Assembly: GCA_023231475.1 (NCBI GenBank)
Contig: JALJEE010002203.1
Span: 1-64,000 of the forward strand
From: Seison nebaliae
Taxonomy: Eukaryota; Rotifera; Pararotatoria; Seisonacea; Seisonidae
Direction: 5' to 3'
DNA length: 64,000 bases
Shown: one piece after another, positions 52,250 to 64,000 of the stretch
Layout: each line of letters starts with the position of its first letter
Position numbering within the stretch: the first letter of the stretch is position 1
Notes under the pieces: model-generated
The model's database searches: none
What the model was told of the DNA's origin: nothing
Seen by the model: only the letters and a program-made list of their open reading frames with translations
Translations under genes and position numbers: made by a program

Positions 52250-52699
52250 ATGATATTGATGTCAGTGAAGAATGCAGGAAAACCATTAAACATACATCAA
52301 CATCCTTGTCTGCCGATATTATTTGTTGAACATAAGGAAAAATTTCCTTCAAACTTATTCGATTTGAGGTCGATAGAAAATTCCTTCTTCTTTTTGATAT
52401 TCAGAAATTTAACTACTTTATTGTTTTTTCTCGCATCGACTACCTTTATTTACAAATACGACCAAATACGACCAAATACACACGACATATTTGAATGTTA
52501 TATTCGGAGAGTCTACTTGAAACGCGTTGTCGTAAAAAGAAATCCATTAATTATTTGTCGAGTGGATGAAACGTTCGTGTGTATATTAAATGGCGTCTTG
52601 ATCGAACTTTTCGGATGGGAAATGTGCGAAACGCAGCGCGATTATTCACTTGAATCCAAAGAATGTATTCTTATCAATATATTAAGATCTTTTGAATGA
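52250..52699 (+). CDS. Orphan ORF, 149 residues, doubtful
   Basis: ATG 52250 to TGA 52697-52699; the frame is open from about 52190, longer than expected by chance in DNA of this composition. One hydrophobic stretch (about residues 44-66, including FFFLIFRNLTTLLFFLAS) could span a membrane. No signal peptide, domain or cysteine pattern is recognised and no splice partner was found. It stands alone in the gene-poor region. A chance ORF remains the likeliest explanation, a young lineage-specific gene the alternative. Confidence 0.22.
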   Translation: MILMSVKNAGKPLNIHQHPCLPILFVEHKEKFPSNLFDLRSIENSFFFLIFRNLTTLLFFLASTTFIYKYDQIRPNTHDIFECYIRRVYLKRVVVKRNPLIICRVDETFVCILNGVLIELFGWEMCETQRDYSLESKECILINILRSFE

Positions 52700-55600
52700 T
52701 GATCAGAACTATGAATTCCCTTCAAGTACACACACATAGACATAGTCTACTAGAATAATGATTATAAGCAAATATTTGAATGGAATGCCATTGCTCTATT
52801 CTCCCCACCCAACATTTTCCACGAAGGTAAATTGATTGATTCATAAAATTGTTTCTCCTCTAACAATCATTCTTTATTATCCTGCTCTCTATACATTATT
52901 GGAAAGATGGTATGAACTTTAATCTGATAATCTCATAAGAATCAACTGGAAATTCCTCCTTCTAATTCTTTCTCCAACTAACTACTTATTAGAAAGGAAA
53001 TAAACTTTCAATAGCCTCTTTAACACCTCCAATCGAATAGAAGGATGGGATAGAATATTAGGAGAGCAATGACAATGCTAAAACTTGAAAATTGGAATGA
53101 TTTTAATAATCCAGGAAAATGTTGGTAAGTAACTGAGTTTAGGGAAACAGGAAAAGTTAAAAATATTTTCCCGTCAAAACTTCAAGTGTTCAGGAAAAGG
53201 AACATATGAGAACCGGAAAATACTTTTTTTTTCATATGAAAACCTGAACCTCAATTCATCAACTGAATGGATAACATATACGTTTTATTCGTTTCCACGA
53301 AATGAATATCAAATTTTTTTTCCCTATAAACAATTTGTTGTCCGGTAAAAGCCACCGAAAGTTTAGATTACTCTAGTCTAAATTAAATAGTTGGAAGTGA
53401 TTGTGAAGAAGACGAAGAGGTGTAGAAAATATTTTTGGAATTATTTGAAAATTTATTCAATCACTTCGTAATCCATAAGAGGAATACCGTAAGAGATCCT
53501 CATTTCGATACATCCTTAATCAAATAAGAATAAAACCTTCACCTTATGAGATCTTGAAAAAACGAATTCTGACTAAAGATATTTGGGGAAATGTCCTTAT
53601 ACATTTGCATATTGTTCTGGGAGAGAAGTTCTGATATTGGAAAGTAATTTGTGTTAATGATAAGAATCATGACCAAATGAGAATCAAGATAATTTTGTCG
53701 TTTTATTTACGACAATGAGAAAGAAATTCGTTTTGTTTTCCTTTAGAAAAACCTAAATTCTCACTTTCTGCGTTATTTGGTATTATTTCCGGTAAAAGAA
53801 ACAAAATCAGAGTTGCATGACAGTAGCATAGAGGAAGTTGTAGAATGAGGAACACGTGTGTCTCACCGTACAAAAATATTTAGTTTTAAACAATACATAA
53901 GTAATTATTACACGTAGATATACTTCAATATTGTCATTCTGTCCTCCAGGAGAAATGAGAAGATTTCTCTTTTAAAACAATTCGACAAGAAAACTGTTTA
54001 CCCTAAATGTCGAATGATTAAGATTGGTTGAAGATAACCTCAATTGTGGTGAAAGAGAAGAAAGAAAGAGATCGGATAATTTGTTGGTTAACGATCTCCT
54101 GCCAAGGTGTTAGCATCGATGCGAATATATGACTAATGTTTCGTGACCGTTAATTATAGCTGGATTTGTGTAGTTCGGCGAAATTACAATTCATTCTTTT
54201 TTCACTTCTAATTAAGAAGAAAGAAACTATTAAAAGAAGCTAAAAGCGTTCGGTGTCCATCGGTCCTCGAAACATGAAGGAAGAGCTGACCGAAATGGTA
54301 TGCGGATGATTATTTCGACGAAAATTATTAATAATCACTCCATTAACTACTATAAATATTGATCAAAGTGTCAAGAAAGTATGAAAGGATTATTAAGAAC
54401 TCTCTGATTCGAAACAAGTTTTTCTTTCACGAAACTATTTTTGAGGAGAAAATACGAATATGAAACTACATGACATGGTGCGAAAAAGAATCTGAGCGGT
54501 GGTGATATCACCTTGTTTCATCTACTACTGTCATTAGAAGAATTTTCTTCTTTTCACACGATTATTATCCTCTTTTTCCTTTTTTTTTATTTAAAAGATA
54601 TGTCAACAATCATTCATATGATTTGTATTGGAAATCAGAATCTGTGAATTATTCTCACCGACAATTATCAGGGATGCATTCACTTATCAAATAACATTGT
54701 TTGTCAATATAAATGGACATTATCATCAATTGTCATTCAAAGATGGAACGAAATGTTTTGGCGATATTATTTCGTCGCCATTTCGATTACCATTTCCATA
54801 TTAGTTTTATGAGATTGAAAGTGATTGATAACGATTATTAATGAAGAACTGTGCAAATACAAATGAGAATCCTCGAGGCGTACTGCAAATAAATAATAGA
54901 ATTGGATACTTCGAACAATAGAATTAAATCATTGAAGAAGAAAAATAGTTTTTGAGAGGATTTTCTGCTACTTTTACCAGCTGTTGGCCAGATCGTATCA
55001 ATTGGATGCACACGGAAATTAATCTCCACGTACAATATCCTTTGTTTTCTCTAATTGAAAGAATTTTATTAATTTTCTAATCATCCTCTTACCTCAATAT
55101 TTCTTCTTTCCTTCACTAACTACACTAAATTATCATTCAAAAAATACTACAACAACAACAACATAAATTCTGACAGAGTATTGACATTTCACTATCTTAT
55201 CAATCACTACATCTCTTACTTTATTAATATTTCGTAGTTTGATTGTTTTTGGAGAGTAATTTGAAAAAAATTCGATTTCCCATTATCGAAAGTCGAGGAA
55301 AAAAATATATTGGAAATCATAAATAGGAAAAGAATTGATATGGTGTGCGATAAGAAGTGAATTGATTGCATTATTTCTGCTGATATTTATTGTCCTGCTT
55401 TCTTCGAATTCACCACAACTTACGGAGATGAGAAGAAGGAAATGAATGAGACAAAATTGATCGTCATGCGTTCAGTTCATTAAAGAAAGTTTCCGGTTAG
55501 AATGAAAAAACTGAATTGCTCCATCATAACAATTAAAGTAACATATGAATGATTGAACATCTGAACAATGAAATAGCCAAAGACTAATGAGAGAAACGAA

Positions 55601-57492
55601 AAATAAATATGTGCGGAAATGGTGAAGTGTTTTACATTACATCCTGAAACAGTCGACTGGAGAAAATTACTCATATAAATTCTGATTAATCTAACATTAT
55701 CTCAGCACGATAATGGTGAGAAAGCATCAATGCAATTTGACGTCTGTCCATTTCAAATGGCGTATAAATCCAGATCAGGATTTTCGAAACAATTTAACAG
55801 ACATTTCTATCTTCCTAAGTAGCGTAGGAGGAGGAGACGAGAAAGAAAAAAATGGAAGAAATCATAAAATTCAATAAATTCCTCCATTAACCAAAAGAAA
55901 CGACGTTCGAATGCATTAACATTTAAATATGTCAATTATGAATATAAGTTACGTAATTTTGACATAATCAACGGTTCTGGCCAACTTCGAGTAAGAGGAA
56001 TTAGTTCGCGGAAAGAATTTCTATTAGTGAGGAAGTGGCAGTGGTGACGAGAATAAAGAACTAACTAAATGTTCTCTAAAATATTTATCAGAACTACGTT
56101 TAATATGTCGTAGTAGTTAATCGAATGATAAAGTTTGATGATAATCGTAAAATGGTTTATTATTAGAGAGCTACTTATCAACTCTGATGGCATATTACCA
56201 TGAAGTTTTCTATGGTTGACGAATAAGTGGGTTGTAACCTTTTTTTTTGTTCATTCAATTTCTTTAAATTCTGTTCATTCATATCTGAACTTTATTCGAC
56301 CTATGCTATTATAGTATTTAAAGTTGGTGGAGAAAGAAAAGGGAATTTGAAGGAAACTCGAATTCTAGTCTTATTATTCTTCTCATTATCCACTACTTTG
56401 CCAGTTGTGTGATTATGAACTTCTTCTTCCACTTCCACTACAATCCTGTCGATTAATGCTACTTTCGTTTTATTCTTCCGACCTTGAGAGAAGAAGCAAG
56501 TCGTTACAATTGAACATAATGGTTTTACGATTTGATCATAATTAAATGTGTATTATTTCAACACAATAATTTCTCTCGAATTCGATAGATCCTCCAACTT
56601 CCACTTAGGATTCTTCTTTAAAGTTCCATATCATTCCAGATGAGAAACATTAACACTTTCCGTCTTTCTCTTCCTTCATTTCAATTCACCTAACGAACAT
56701 CAGTTTTATTGTCATGTAATTGGAAGAGAATTGGTTAGAGGAGGGTGAAAGAAGAAAATCATCAACAATCGACTATTGATTTTCTTCTTGATCATTAACA
56801 TCTTATGCTTTGAATGGAAAAGTTTTTACGATGATAAATGTGCTCCCGCCATCATTCCTTCAACTTTATTCATGTTCAATAACAAACAAGAGACAGTGAG
56901 GGAAAGGAATGGCTGACTATTTGTTTCCAATGACAGAAAGGTGATACGTGATAGTTATTAATGAAGATAAGAAAAAAGTTCATTGCTTAGATTGGTTTTG
57001 TTATGACATTAAATTGAAATGAGAACTGCAAATGAAACTAGAAAATTTGTTTTGCATTTCTCGAGCGAATGAGGAAGCGGATTCTTCCCATTCCGTTCGT
57101 TGGTATTTGGAGAAAGTTGCTTATAACAAAAATCTTCTTGAAGGCAAACGTGAATATGACAGCAAACATCTCCTTGAAAGGACGAATACACGATTATATT
57201 TATGGATTTCTACATATCGGTACTATCACCATCTGTTCACGCACGAGATAATAGATCGAATGATTTACAATAAATGATGGTAGCAATTCGTCTTATTTTA
57301 TATTAAAACTAATTTCGTTTGATATTTGACGAATAACGTGATGGTAAGAAAGAATGGAAGAAACAAACCAAAAATTCTCCTTTCATCTTCCAAACAAAAT
57401 AAATTCTTGAAAGAATCATATGCGAAGACAGAAAGGAAGGAGAGTATATCTAATACGTTTATTCTCATATCATCCCATATTCATTAGAGATC

Positions 57493-57509
57493 GTGCATTA
57501 AGAATGCAC
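57493..57509. repeat. Short perfect palindrome GTGCATT-AAG-AATGCAC
   Basis: Seven-base perfect arms around a 3-base loop. A similar palindrome occurs at 61866-61884. Confidence 0.6.
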
Positions 57510-59943
57510 AGATTGATATAGATACTGCCAAGGTTATTACCATTAGTGAAGTGAGATTGAAACCTACGGCTAATCGATTCTCAAATGTATTAAGCTAATG
57601 ATGAGAATTATTTCACGTATTTTAATTCCTTCCATCTCATTTAGATGGAACTACTAACCATGATAAATGAGAAAGCTTGTATGACGAATCGAAGAAAAAA
57701 ATGATATCACTAAAAATGCAGTTGAAGAAAATCGGAGTAATTCATTTATTTGTTAAGATTTTCGGTAAAATATTTCCGAATCTAACTGAACGAAAGAAGC
57801 GTATCAAATTGATGAATATATCTTCATCATTCGTCAATGACAAACTTTAGATAGTTGATAACTTCTAATAAAAAAAGAGAAGTGTAACATAAAAGAACTA
57901 ATTCCATTTAACTCACTTCTTCTAATTTATGCAAAAGAAAGAACTGATTGACAAATTATTTTCCTTCTTTTTCGACGAAATGAAACCTCTCGATTTGCTG
58001 TCTACAAGTAGAATTAATCGCTTCTAATATTTTATATAAATAAAATATTAATGACAAATAACACTTATCCTCCACATGAATTTTTTTCGTCTTATATAAA
58101 TTTGCATAAGATTTCAATGAAAACTTTACTTAACAATTGATTTTGTGGTTCCTTCCCCTTAGTTCCCTCCCACCCCCTACTACTCTCCATTAAATGCACG
58201 ACCATATTGTTGGTGTTCCTAAAATTTTCTTCCAGTTATGAATTGAATATTTTCCTAATAAGTTAACGACGAAAATAGTTAAAAGAGAATTTTCTCGACG
58301 AAAATTCATAAGTAGTGTGAAATCCATAAGGAACTGAATGGAAAAAATGGAGAATTTTAAAATTTTTCAATTTGAATTTGATAATTATCATAGTTTGTTA
58401 AATGAAAACGGAAATATTTTTAATCAATTATTCATCAGACTAGAAATGATGGGAAGATAAAGAAGAGATATCGTGAAAATTGGTGAATTGATAGTTATCA
58501 GGAGGAAAAGTGAAGAGAAATAATGCCCCAAGTGAAAGTGAAGACTTGTGTCGAATATTGAGAGATCTTTTCAACTTTCTTTCCTGTAACGAAACAGCTG
58601 AAGAGTTTATTTGTTTAGTCATAAGAAAAATTACATAATCTACAATGATCATCTACTATTAACACATTGCAATGACTGCTGTTGACAACTAGATATCTTA
58701 AGTAGATGAATTTCTTCTTCTTCGTAAAATCATCCGGAGAATGAAAGAAAGAAAGAAGGAAGTGTAATCTTTATTATCGTTATCTTTTAATTGTCACCCC
58801 GACGTTCTGAATTGTGAAAAGTTGTGAAAAATATTTAATTAGATAAAGAAGATGATGAGTTTAAGGTGGAAATTATTAAATTGATTTATTCGTCTGGCAA
58901 AATAGATAAATTAGAAAGATAAAATTTATCATCTGTTCCGTTCACTAACCTCGTTCAAGTTACTCCCAATCCTAACGGCTACAGTACGATTCTTTCATAG
59001 AATCATAAAACGGTAGAAATGACTCGAAGAATTTTTTGGCGTCATCTCAACATTTATGCATTCTCAAAACAATTGATTGATTGATAATATTATGATGATA
59101 GGATGAAGGTTAACATCATCCAAAAGAGAAAGAAAATGGTAAACAATTTGACATTTGTCTGAAAGAAAGACAAAATTTGTAACTTATTTGGGTAACAAAC
59201 AAAGGAGATTATGTGGAAGTGATATCATTTTATTGTCTTTCAGCCATCAATTTTACAAGTTCATTCGTTGAAAATAATAAACAGATAATTCTATTGTAAT
59301 TAGTTGATATGAAATGAATCTGCTCCATCTAATTATATCAACTATTACTTAATTCTATTAAACTTTTAATCGATATTGTTAGTGAGTGAATTCTGATGAA
59401 GGAAATTGGTGGGTTTGAGAAAAGCTTAATAATATTAAATGAATAATCGAATTAAATAGTTCTTCAACACTGAAGTTGTTAAAGAAGAAAACCATAAAAC
59501 TATATTAATGCTAATTCGATGGGAAACTAACTATAGTATCTCGAAATTGACGACTGAATACTGGAACAGACAAGTGAGGCATAAACAGATATTGATGGGA
59601 AGAAACTATTTTGTAAGTTTGGAAGAAAGGAGAATTGGAAGGAATTGGGAAGAGAATACTTCCTGATCATCAGAATTAATTGGTTTATTGCTCGATGATT
59701 GAAAATACATATACACTATCTTGCGAGCAACAGGATTCTGATGAGGATTATGATGAAGAAAAATAAATAGGAAAGAAAAATGTATATTCAATTATTCAGT
59801 CGAACACTAAAGTTAAAGGAAACCAAGTTAATGATGTGTAATCGATAAAGATGTGCGGAAACAGTGTAGCTCTAGGCATCGACTTCTTTCCTTCTTTTAA
59901 TATTTGCATCTTTATTATCTTTTTCCATCACATCGACATTCAG

Positions 59944-60359
59944 ACCGTTTATGTTTACCAAAAGAAGCAACTGTAACTATTGATAATGATCAGTCTAATA
60001 ATCATCATAACGGATATGCAGATTATTCGTACGTCCTAGTAATCAGTGTTAAATTAGTGGGAGACGGACCAGCTGATATAATCGATTCTTGTTTGACCCA
60101 GAACAAATATTTCTCATCTTCTCCCACTTCACACGACTTAATGAGTTCACAACGAGAGTGACCCAAAATGTGAGGGAGAACTCTTAAACATAATCTTACG
60201 AATTAGAATACGAAGAAGAAGAATATTGTCAATAAATCTTGAATTGAGTTTACTTCGATGGAAATGACTGACTTCGTCTTTACCACAATCTTACCAGCTC
60301 ACGGCTGTTGAATAATGATGAAGTCGACTTTATTCGGAATGATAGCAAATTTTATTTTG
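59944..60359 (+). CDS. Tentative pair of internal exons of an unknown gene
   Basis: 59944-60028 follows CGACATTCAG and precedes the donor GTACGT; 27 open codons (including CLPKEATVTIDNDQSNNHHN), phase 1 to 2. 60298-60359 follows ACAATCTTACCAG and precedes GTAATC; 20 open codons (including LLNNDEVDFIRNDSKFYF), phase 2 to 1. The phases agree and both read like hydrophilic protein, but no family is recognised. An alternative partner for the first is the open segment beginning at 60696 after TTTAG, which would also be in phase and reads to TAA at 60928. No upstream exon was found. Chance cannot be excluded. Confidence 0.25.
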
Positions 60360-61865
60360 GTAATCAGCTTAAAACAAATATCAACTTGAGAATTATGTGA
60401 GAAGGAAGGATGAAATCGAAGGAGAAAACGAAAATATGAGCAGCCATAATTAATTCGTCATTTCGGATATGGAATTCCTCATAACCATCTAATAAATAAA
60501 AGGAAACATAAAGAAACTGAGACCTCGAACTACTGAACAGATCCTTCACAAAATAAAAAAACGAATTATATTTCTTCCAATTTCAAGAGCCGCTAATATA
60601 TGGTGGAAAACGGAAGTAAAATCTTCTATAATTATGAAAGTTGAAGAATAATGGAAAATTTGAAGAAGAAGATGAAGTGTAATAATCATTATGTTTAGAT
60701 GCCATAACGAGTATAATAGGATGTTGGGTCGATCAACAATATTTTCTTCCAATCTTAATTTACAAATTATACCTTCTTTTCTCTCACTCGAAATTGAAGG
60801 AACTGAAAATTTTCAATCACACATTTCTTTCTCACAAAATTTGTCAGTTCCAGATTTATTCTCAAAAACTTCGTTAAAACTTTATTTGAAACTTTTCTGT
60901 TTCTTAACTTCAAAATATAAAAATTACTAAATTTGAATTGTTACATTTATTTGGAAAGATAAATAAAGTCCATAATACTATAATATGGATGTCACATAAG
61001 ATATAATATGGATAGTATAATAAGGGGATCTCTTTTCAGAAATATTCCCGAAGGGAGAGATTCTATTATAAATTCCGGTCGACCAATACCATTATATGCA
61101 ACGTTAGTCAATCGGAAGAAGTGCAATTAATGAAATTATTTGGAGATGAAAATTGAGACGACTACTGGTCAAAAGTGGAATGATTATAAGACTTGAGATT
61201 GACTAAATGATCATCCTATGACAAATGAACTGGTTGGAAGAAAATGTATATATTAAGAAAGATAAAGATTAATCAACTAGACAAATATTTCCATTCGATT
61301 GAAGGTGGTAAATGAAATGATGGCGCTTCATGCTCCTAACACACTTTTCTTTTTGACCGAAAATTGTGGTACCCTCCCTCGAACAGATTGGGGATAGGAA
61401 ATTAAGTATATTGACTAATGGATTTGACAATGATGATAATGATTAATATTCTCATTTAAAGATGTGACTGTTCGATTTTGGAGGAAAAAGATATGATACG
61501 GTGAGTGGATGTGAATAAGTTGATGAGAATTATTAAGGATATTTCTAAAGAACAACAAAATCAGTTGAGTCGTGAACATTAACTATTCTATTTAAATATT
61601 TGTTTATCCGATTTTTTCTTTATCTGAAAAGAATAATATTGCATGTCTTTGAGAAATGATGGAGAAATAATTGCCACATACTGGCGCCATCATCATCACA
61701 AGAGAATTGGGAGCATTTCGATTGGAGATGCTGACAGCTGAATATTAGAGATATCCATCTCCATATTGACCGATGGCTATCGTTATTTACTTGATAACAT
61801 TACGTGATCAATATACATATTCAAATGGAATGTCCACTAATGTTTTATCATTCCATCTATCTACC

Positions 61866-61884
61866 TGTGCATTCTGGATGCACA
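61866..61884. repeat. Short perfect palindrome TGTGCAT-TCTGG-ATGCACA
   Basis: Seven-base perfect arms around a 5-base loop, similar in arm sequence to the palindrome at 57493-57509. Confidence 0.6.
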
Positions 61885-63863
61885 TAAAAGTGATAATCAT
61901 GCATAACAGCTGAATATTATCAGAAATGAGAATATTTATTCAAACTCGTTTACGTGTCCCATTTCACCAATTGGATATGCACGATGTAATCGAATAAAAG
62001 GCGAAAATTAATATTATGCGGATTGTATTTAAATTGTATATCGCATTAGAGAAAAAAAAGTGCAAAGAACGAAAAATGAAAGAAATGTGATATGAATGGA
62101 ATTGTTACTTCGAATAAGTTTATGAAGAGATGACTGATGAATGGAAAGGAAGTGAAGAAAAATGTTCAAGGAAAATAAATTTCATCAGAAAAGAATGAAT
62201 TGATTGTCTTAAAAATTTTGTCATTGAAACTTGTCAATATGACGGTATTGATCTGGTGAAAGAAAGGAAAAGTTTATTCCAATATATTTCTCCTTTCTTC
62301 AACTTTATCTGGTAAGAGCACAGAAGAAGAAAATCAATGATCTGTTTATGTATAGGAGAATGCTTAAAGACAATCATCATTTCGCAGGAGAAATCAGGTC
62401 AACAGAGTTTTAATGAAACTATTTGAAGTGAATAAAGTGAATACCGAAACTTTCTTCCAGAGCAATCCAATTTTTAACCAACTAATAATAAACAACTGAG
62501 AAATAATTCTTTTGACTTTCCATCAATTCTTATTTATTTTCATTTCCATTTGGTGAAATGGTCGATGGAAAAAGTGCAAAGCCGAGACAAACAACGGAAT
62601 TCATTTGAACAGATGGACATATCGTATCGGGGAACGATAAAATGAATTGTTATTTTCCATCTAAAAATCTTCCTTCGACTTCCGTGAAGTGATCTGTGAC
62701 GTTTCATTTATGAGAAATCAGTTGAAAATCATAAAATTTATTCTCTCACCAATAATTTTCTATGGACATTTCCTTTCCTACACGTAATAGAATCAATAAA
62801 AATTTAAAGGAAATTCGATGTCTGTGAATAGAGGAGAATAGATTATGGTCCGTAACATATCATTCTGACAAATGATACATTCATATGATGATGAATGTAT
62901 TAGAATGATAAGAAATTTCTATATTATTTCCCATTCGTCTCACATGTGATAAATGATCGTTAAATTTAATCCACAAAACAATTTCTTGTATGTTAGACCT
63001 GGTGTCTATTGGGGGGGAGTTACGAATGGATGGATATATTTATATCATATATCATCGAGAAGAAGCAAACCATTTAAAATAATTAGTAACGATGTTTAGA
63101 TTTCATAATAATAATTATTATGAAGAATGATTTCATCGTTTCCATCTTCAAACTGTTTCTTCCTTCCGTAACTCATCAACTACCTACTTCCATTCCTTTT
63201 CAAACAATCGCCTCTTGTCAACATTTGGCATTTCCTTCTCACTGTCACAATATCATAATTGAAATGGAGAAAAATCAGTTTTCGAATGAATATCCCAAAT
63301 TGCATAATTTTATTGAACACATGAATAAAATTGACTAGGAACATATTTAAAAAATTGATATGTTTCCCCAATGATTAACTATCAATATTGAAAGAAAATA
63401 AACTTCTTTTATTCACAATTCTCAACAATTAGTTCACTTCTTTCTTTATGATAATTCTACTGATGTTAATTCTATGAGCATTAACGATGAGCTATTTACT
63501 GATTGTTCAAGTGATTGTTTTCAAGCAACAATTAGATGAAAGGACTCCCTCAAACTTGTCGAGTCAATTTATAGAAAACTCATACAGATCTGTCTACTAC
63601 TGTTTCTTTTAATGGTCTGCAAACATTGACGAAGGACAACTAATTGTAACTTCACTACTTCTGTCATGAATAATTCTCCTCCAACTCAAACAATTCACTA
63701 TCACCAAATTGTCAGATGATAAAGAAAATTGTTTTCATTAAACTTCCTCCATACAGATTAATTCAATTCTTATCCCAGCTCTTAATTATCATCTCCCTTC
63801 CTTAATTCCTCCCCACAGTCGAGAGTGAATTCTTCTTCTAAAATTAACACTTTAAAATATTTC

Positions 63864-63870
63864 AAAAAAA
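63864..63870 (-). terminator. RNA polymerase III T-run terminator
   Basis: Seven consecutive T on the minus strand, four bases past the 3' end of the tRNA-Asp gene. Confidence 0.85.
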
Positions 63871-63874
63871 TTTC

Positions 63875-63945
63875 TCCGTGACGGGGAATTGAACCCCGGT
63901 CTCCCGCGTGACAGGCGGGGATACTCACCACTATACTATCACGGA
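63875..63945 (-). tRNA. trnD-GTC: tRNA-Asp (anticodon GTC)
   Basis: On the minus strand 71 bases fold into a complete cloverleaf. The acceptor arms TCCGTGA and TCACGGA pair fully. The D arm contains TAGTGGT, the internal A-box region. The anticodon stem CCCGC/GCGGG encloses loop CTGTCAC with anticodon GTC. The T arm CGGGG/CCCCG has loop TTCAATT, so the B box is GGTTCAATTCC. There is no intron and no encoded CCA. A run of seven T (minus strand, 63870-63864) four bases downstream is a standard RNA polymerase III terminator. It decodes GAC and GAU. Confidence 0.97.
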
Positions 63946-64000
63946 TTGTTTAAGATTCGTTAATTTTATTCTTATTCCAAAAATGAGATAATTAAATTTC

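Larger units (their letters stand above)
42472..63874. other. 21.4 kb gene-poor region
   Basis: No gene could be identified. Open frames are short and mostly consistent with chance at this AT content. The ones worth noting are an orphan ORF at 52250-52699, exon-like segments at 59944-60359, and an unremarkable open frame at 42764-43078 without a nearby ATG. No long tandem repeat or transposon-like ORF was seen; the sequence looks unique. It may hold distal regulatory DNA of the nephrin-like gene or long introns of a gene extending beyond the window. Confidence 0.5.

Noticed and set aside
57009..57277. Overlapping ORFs on both strands
   Set aside because: Two plus-strand frames and one minus-strand frame are open together, none with protein-like signatures or splice partners.
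63120..63338. 72-codon ORF near the tRNA
   Set aside because: Length is within chance expectation; no motif, signal peptide or splice support.
1..64000. CRISPR arrays, bacterial operons, integrons or prophage
   Set aside because: Introns, an SK channel, a nephrin-type receptor and a eukaryotic tRNA with an internal promoter show this is animal nuclear DNA; no evenly spaced repeat array is present.

Overview
This window is AT-rich nuclear DNA from an animal, most likely an arthropod. The supporting genes are a CrebA/CREB3-type transcription factor, a Sticks-and-stones/nephrin-type adhesion receptor, an SK potassium channel and RBM39. Small introns and low GC would suit a mite, but that lineage is a guess. 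Genes carry tiny introns: of 23 junctions I mapped, 21 span 32-69 nt and the other two are 336 and 487 nt. The 5' splice sites are unusual: 20 of 23 begin GTT rather than GTA or GTG.

Layout. 1-4.7 kb: no recognisable gene, but a ~0.9 kb foldback-like element (2236-3136) whose inverted arms are built from a GGACAGTTCTCAACCC subrepeat. 4.8-6.5 kb: a single-exon BED-finger gene derived from a hAT transposase (+). 7.2-9.5 kb: two divergent PABPN1-like genes (- then +) with the same three-exon structure, an inverted duplication. 9.85-10.6 kb: a small gene resembling the vertebrate C22orf15/CXorf65 family (-). 14.9-16.9 kb: CrebA/CREB3L bZIP membrane transcription factor (+). 17.9-20.2 kb: RBM39-type splicing factor (-). 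22.1-23.4 kb: a tentative unidentified multi-exon gene (+). 30.55-36.5 kb: SK (KCNN) calcium-activated potassium channel (+), with a tentative 5' coding exon near 25.1 kb and a possible cassette exon beside the calmodulin-binding region. 37.3-42.5 kb: nephrin/Sns-type receptor (-), convergent with the SK gene. 42.5-63.9 kb: a 21.4 kb gene-poor stretch with only weak exon-like segments. 63.9 kb: tRNA-Asp(GTC) (-).

The genes are not an operon and have no obvious shared pathway. Several serve RNA processing (two nuclear poly(A)-binding proteins, RBM39), two are surface proteins of neurons or muscle (SK channel, Sns-like receptor) and one controls secretory capacity (CrebA). Exon limits come from reading frame, splice-site dinucleotides and remembered family sequences; no search or transcript data were available.
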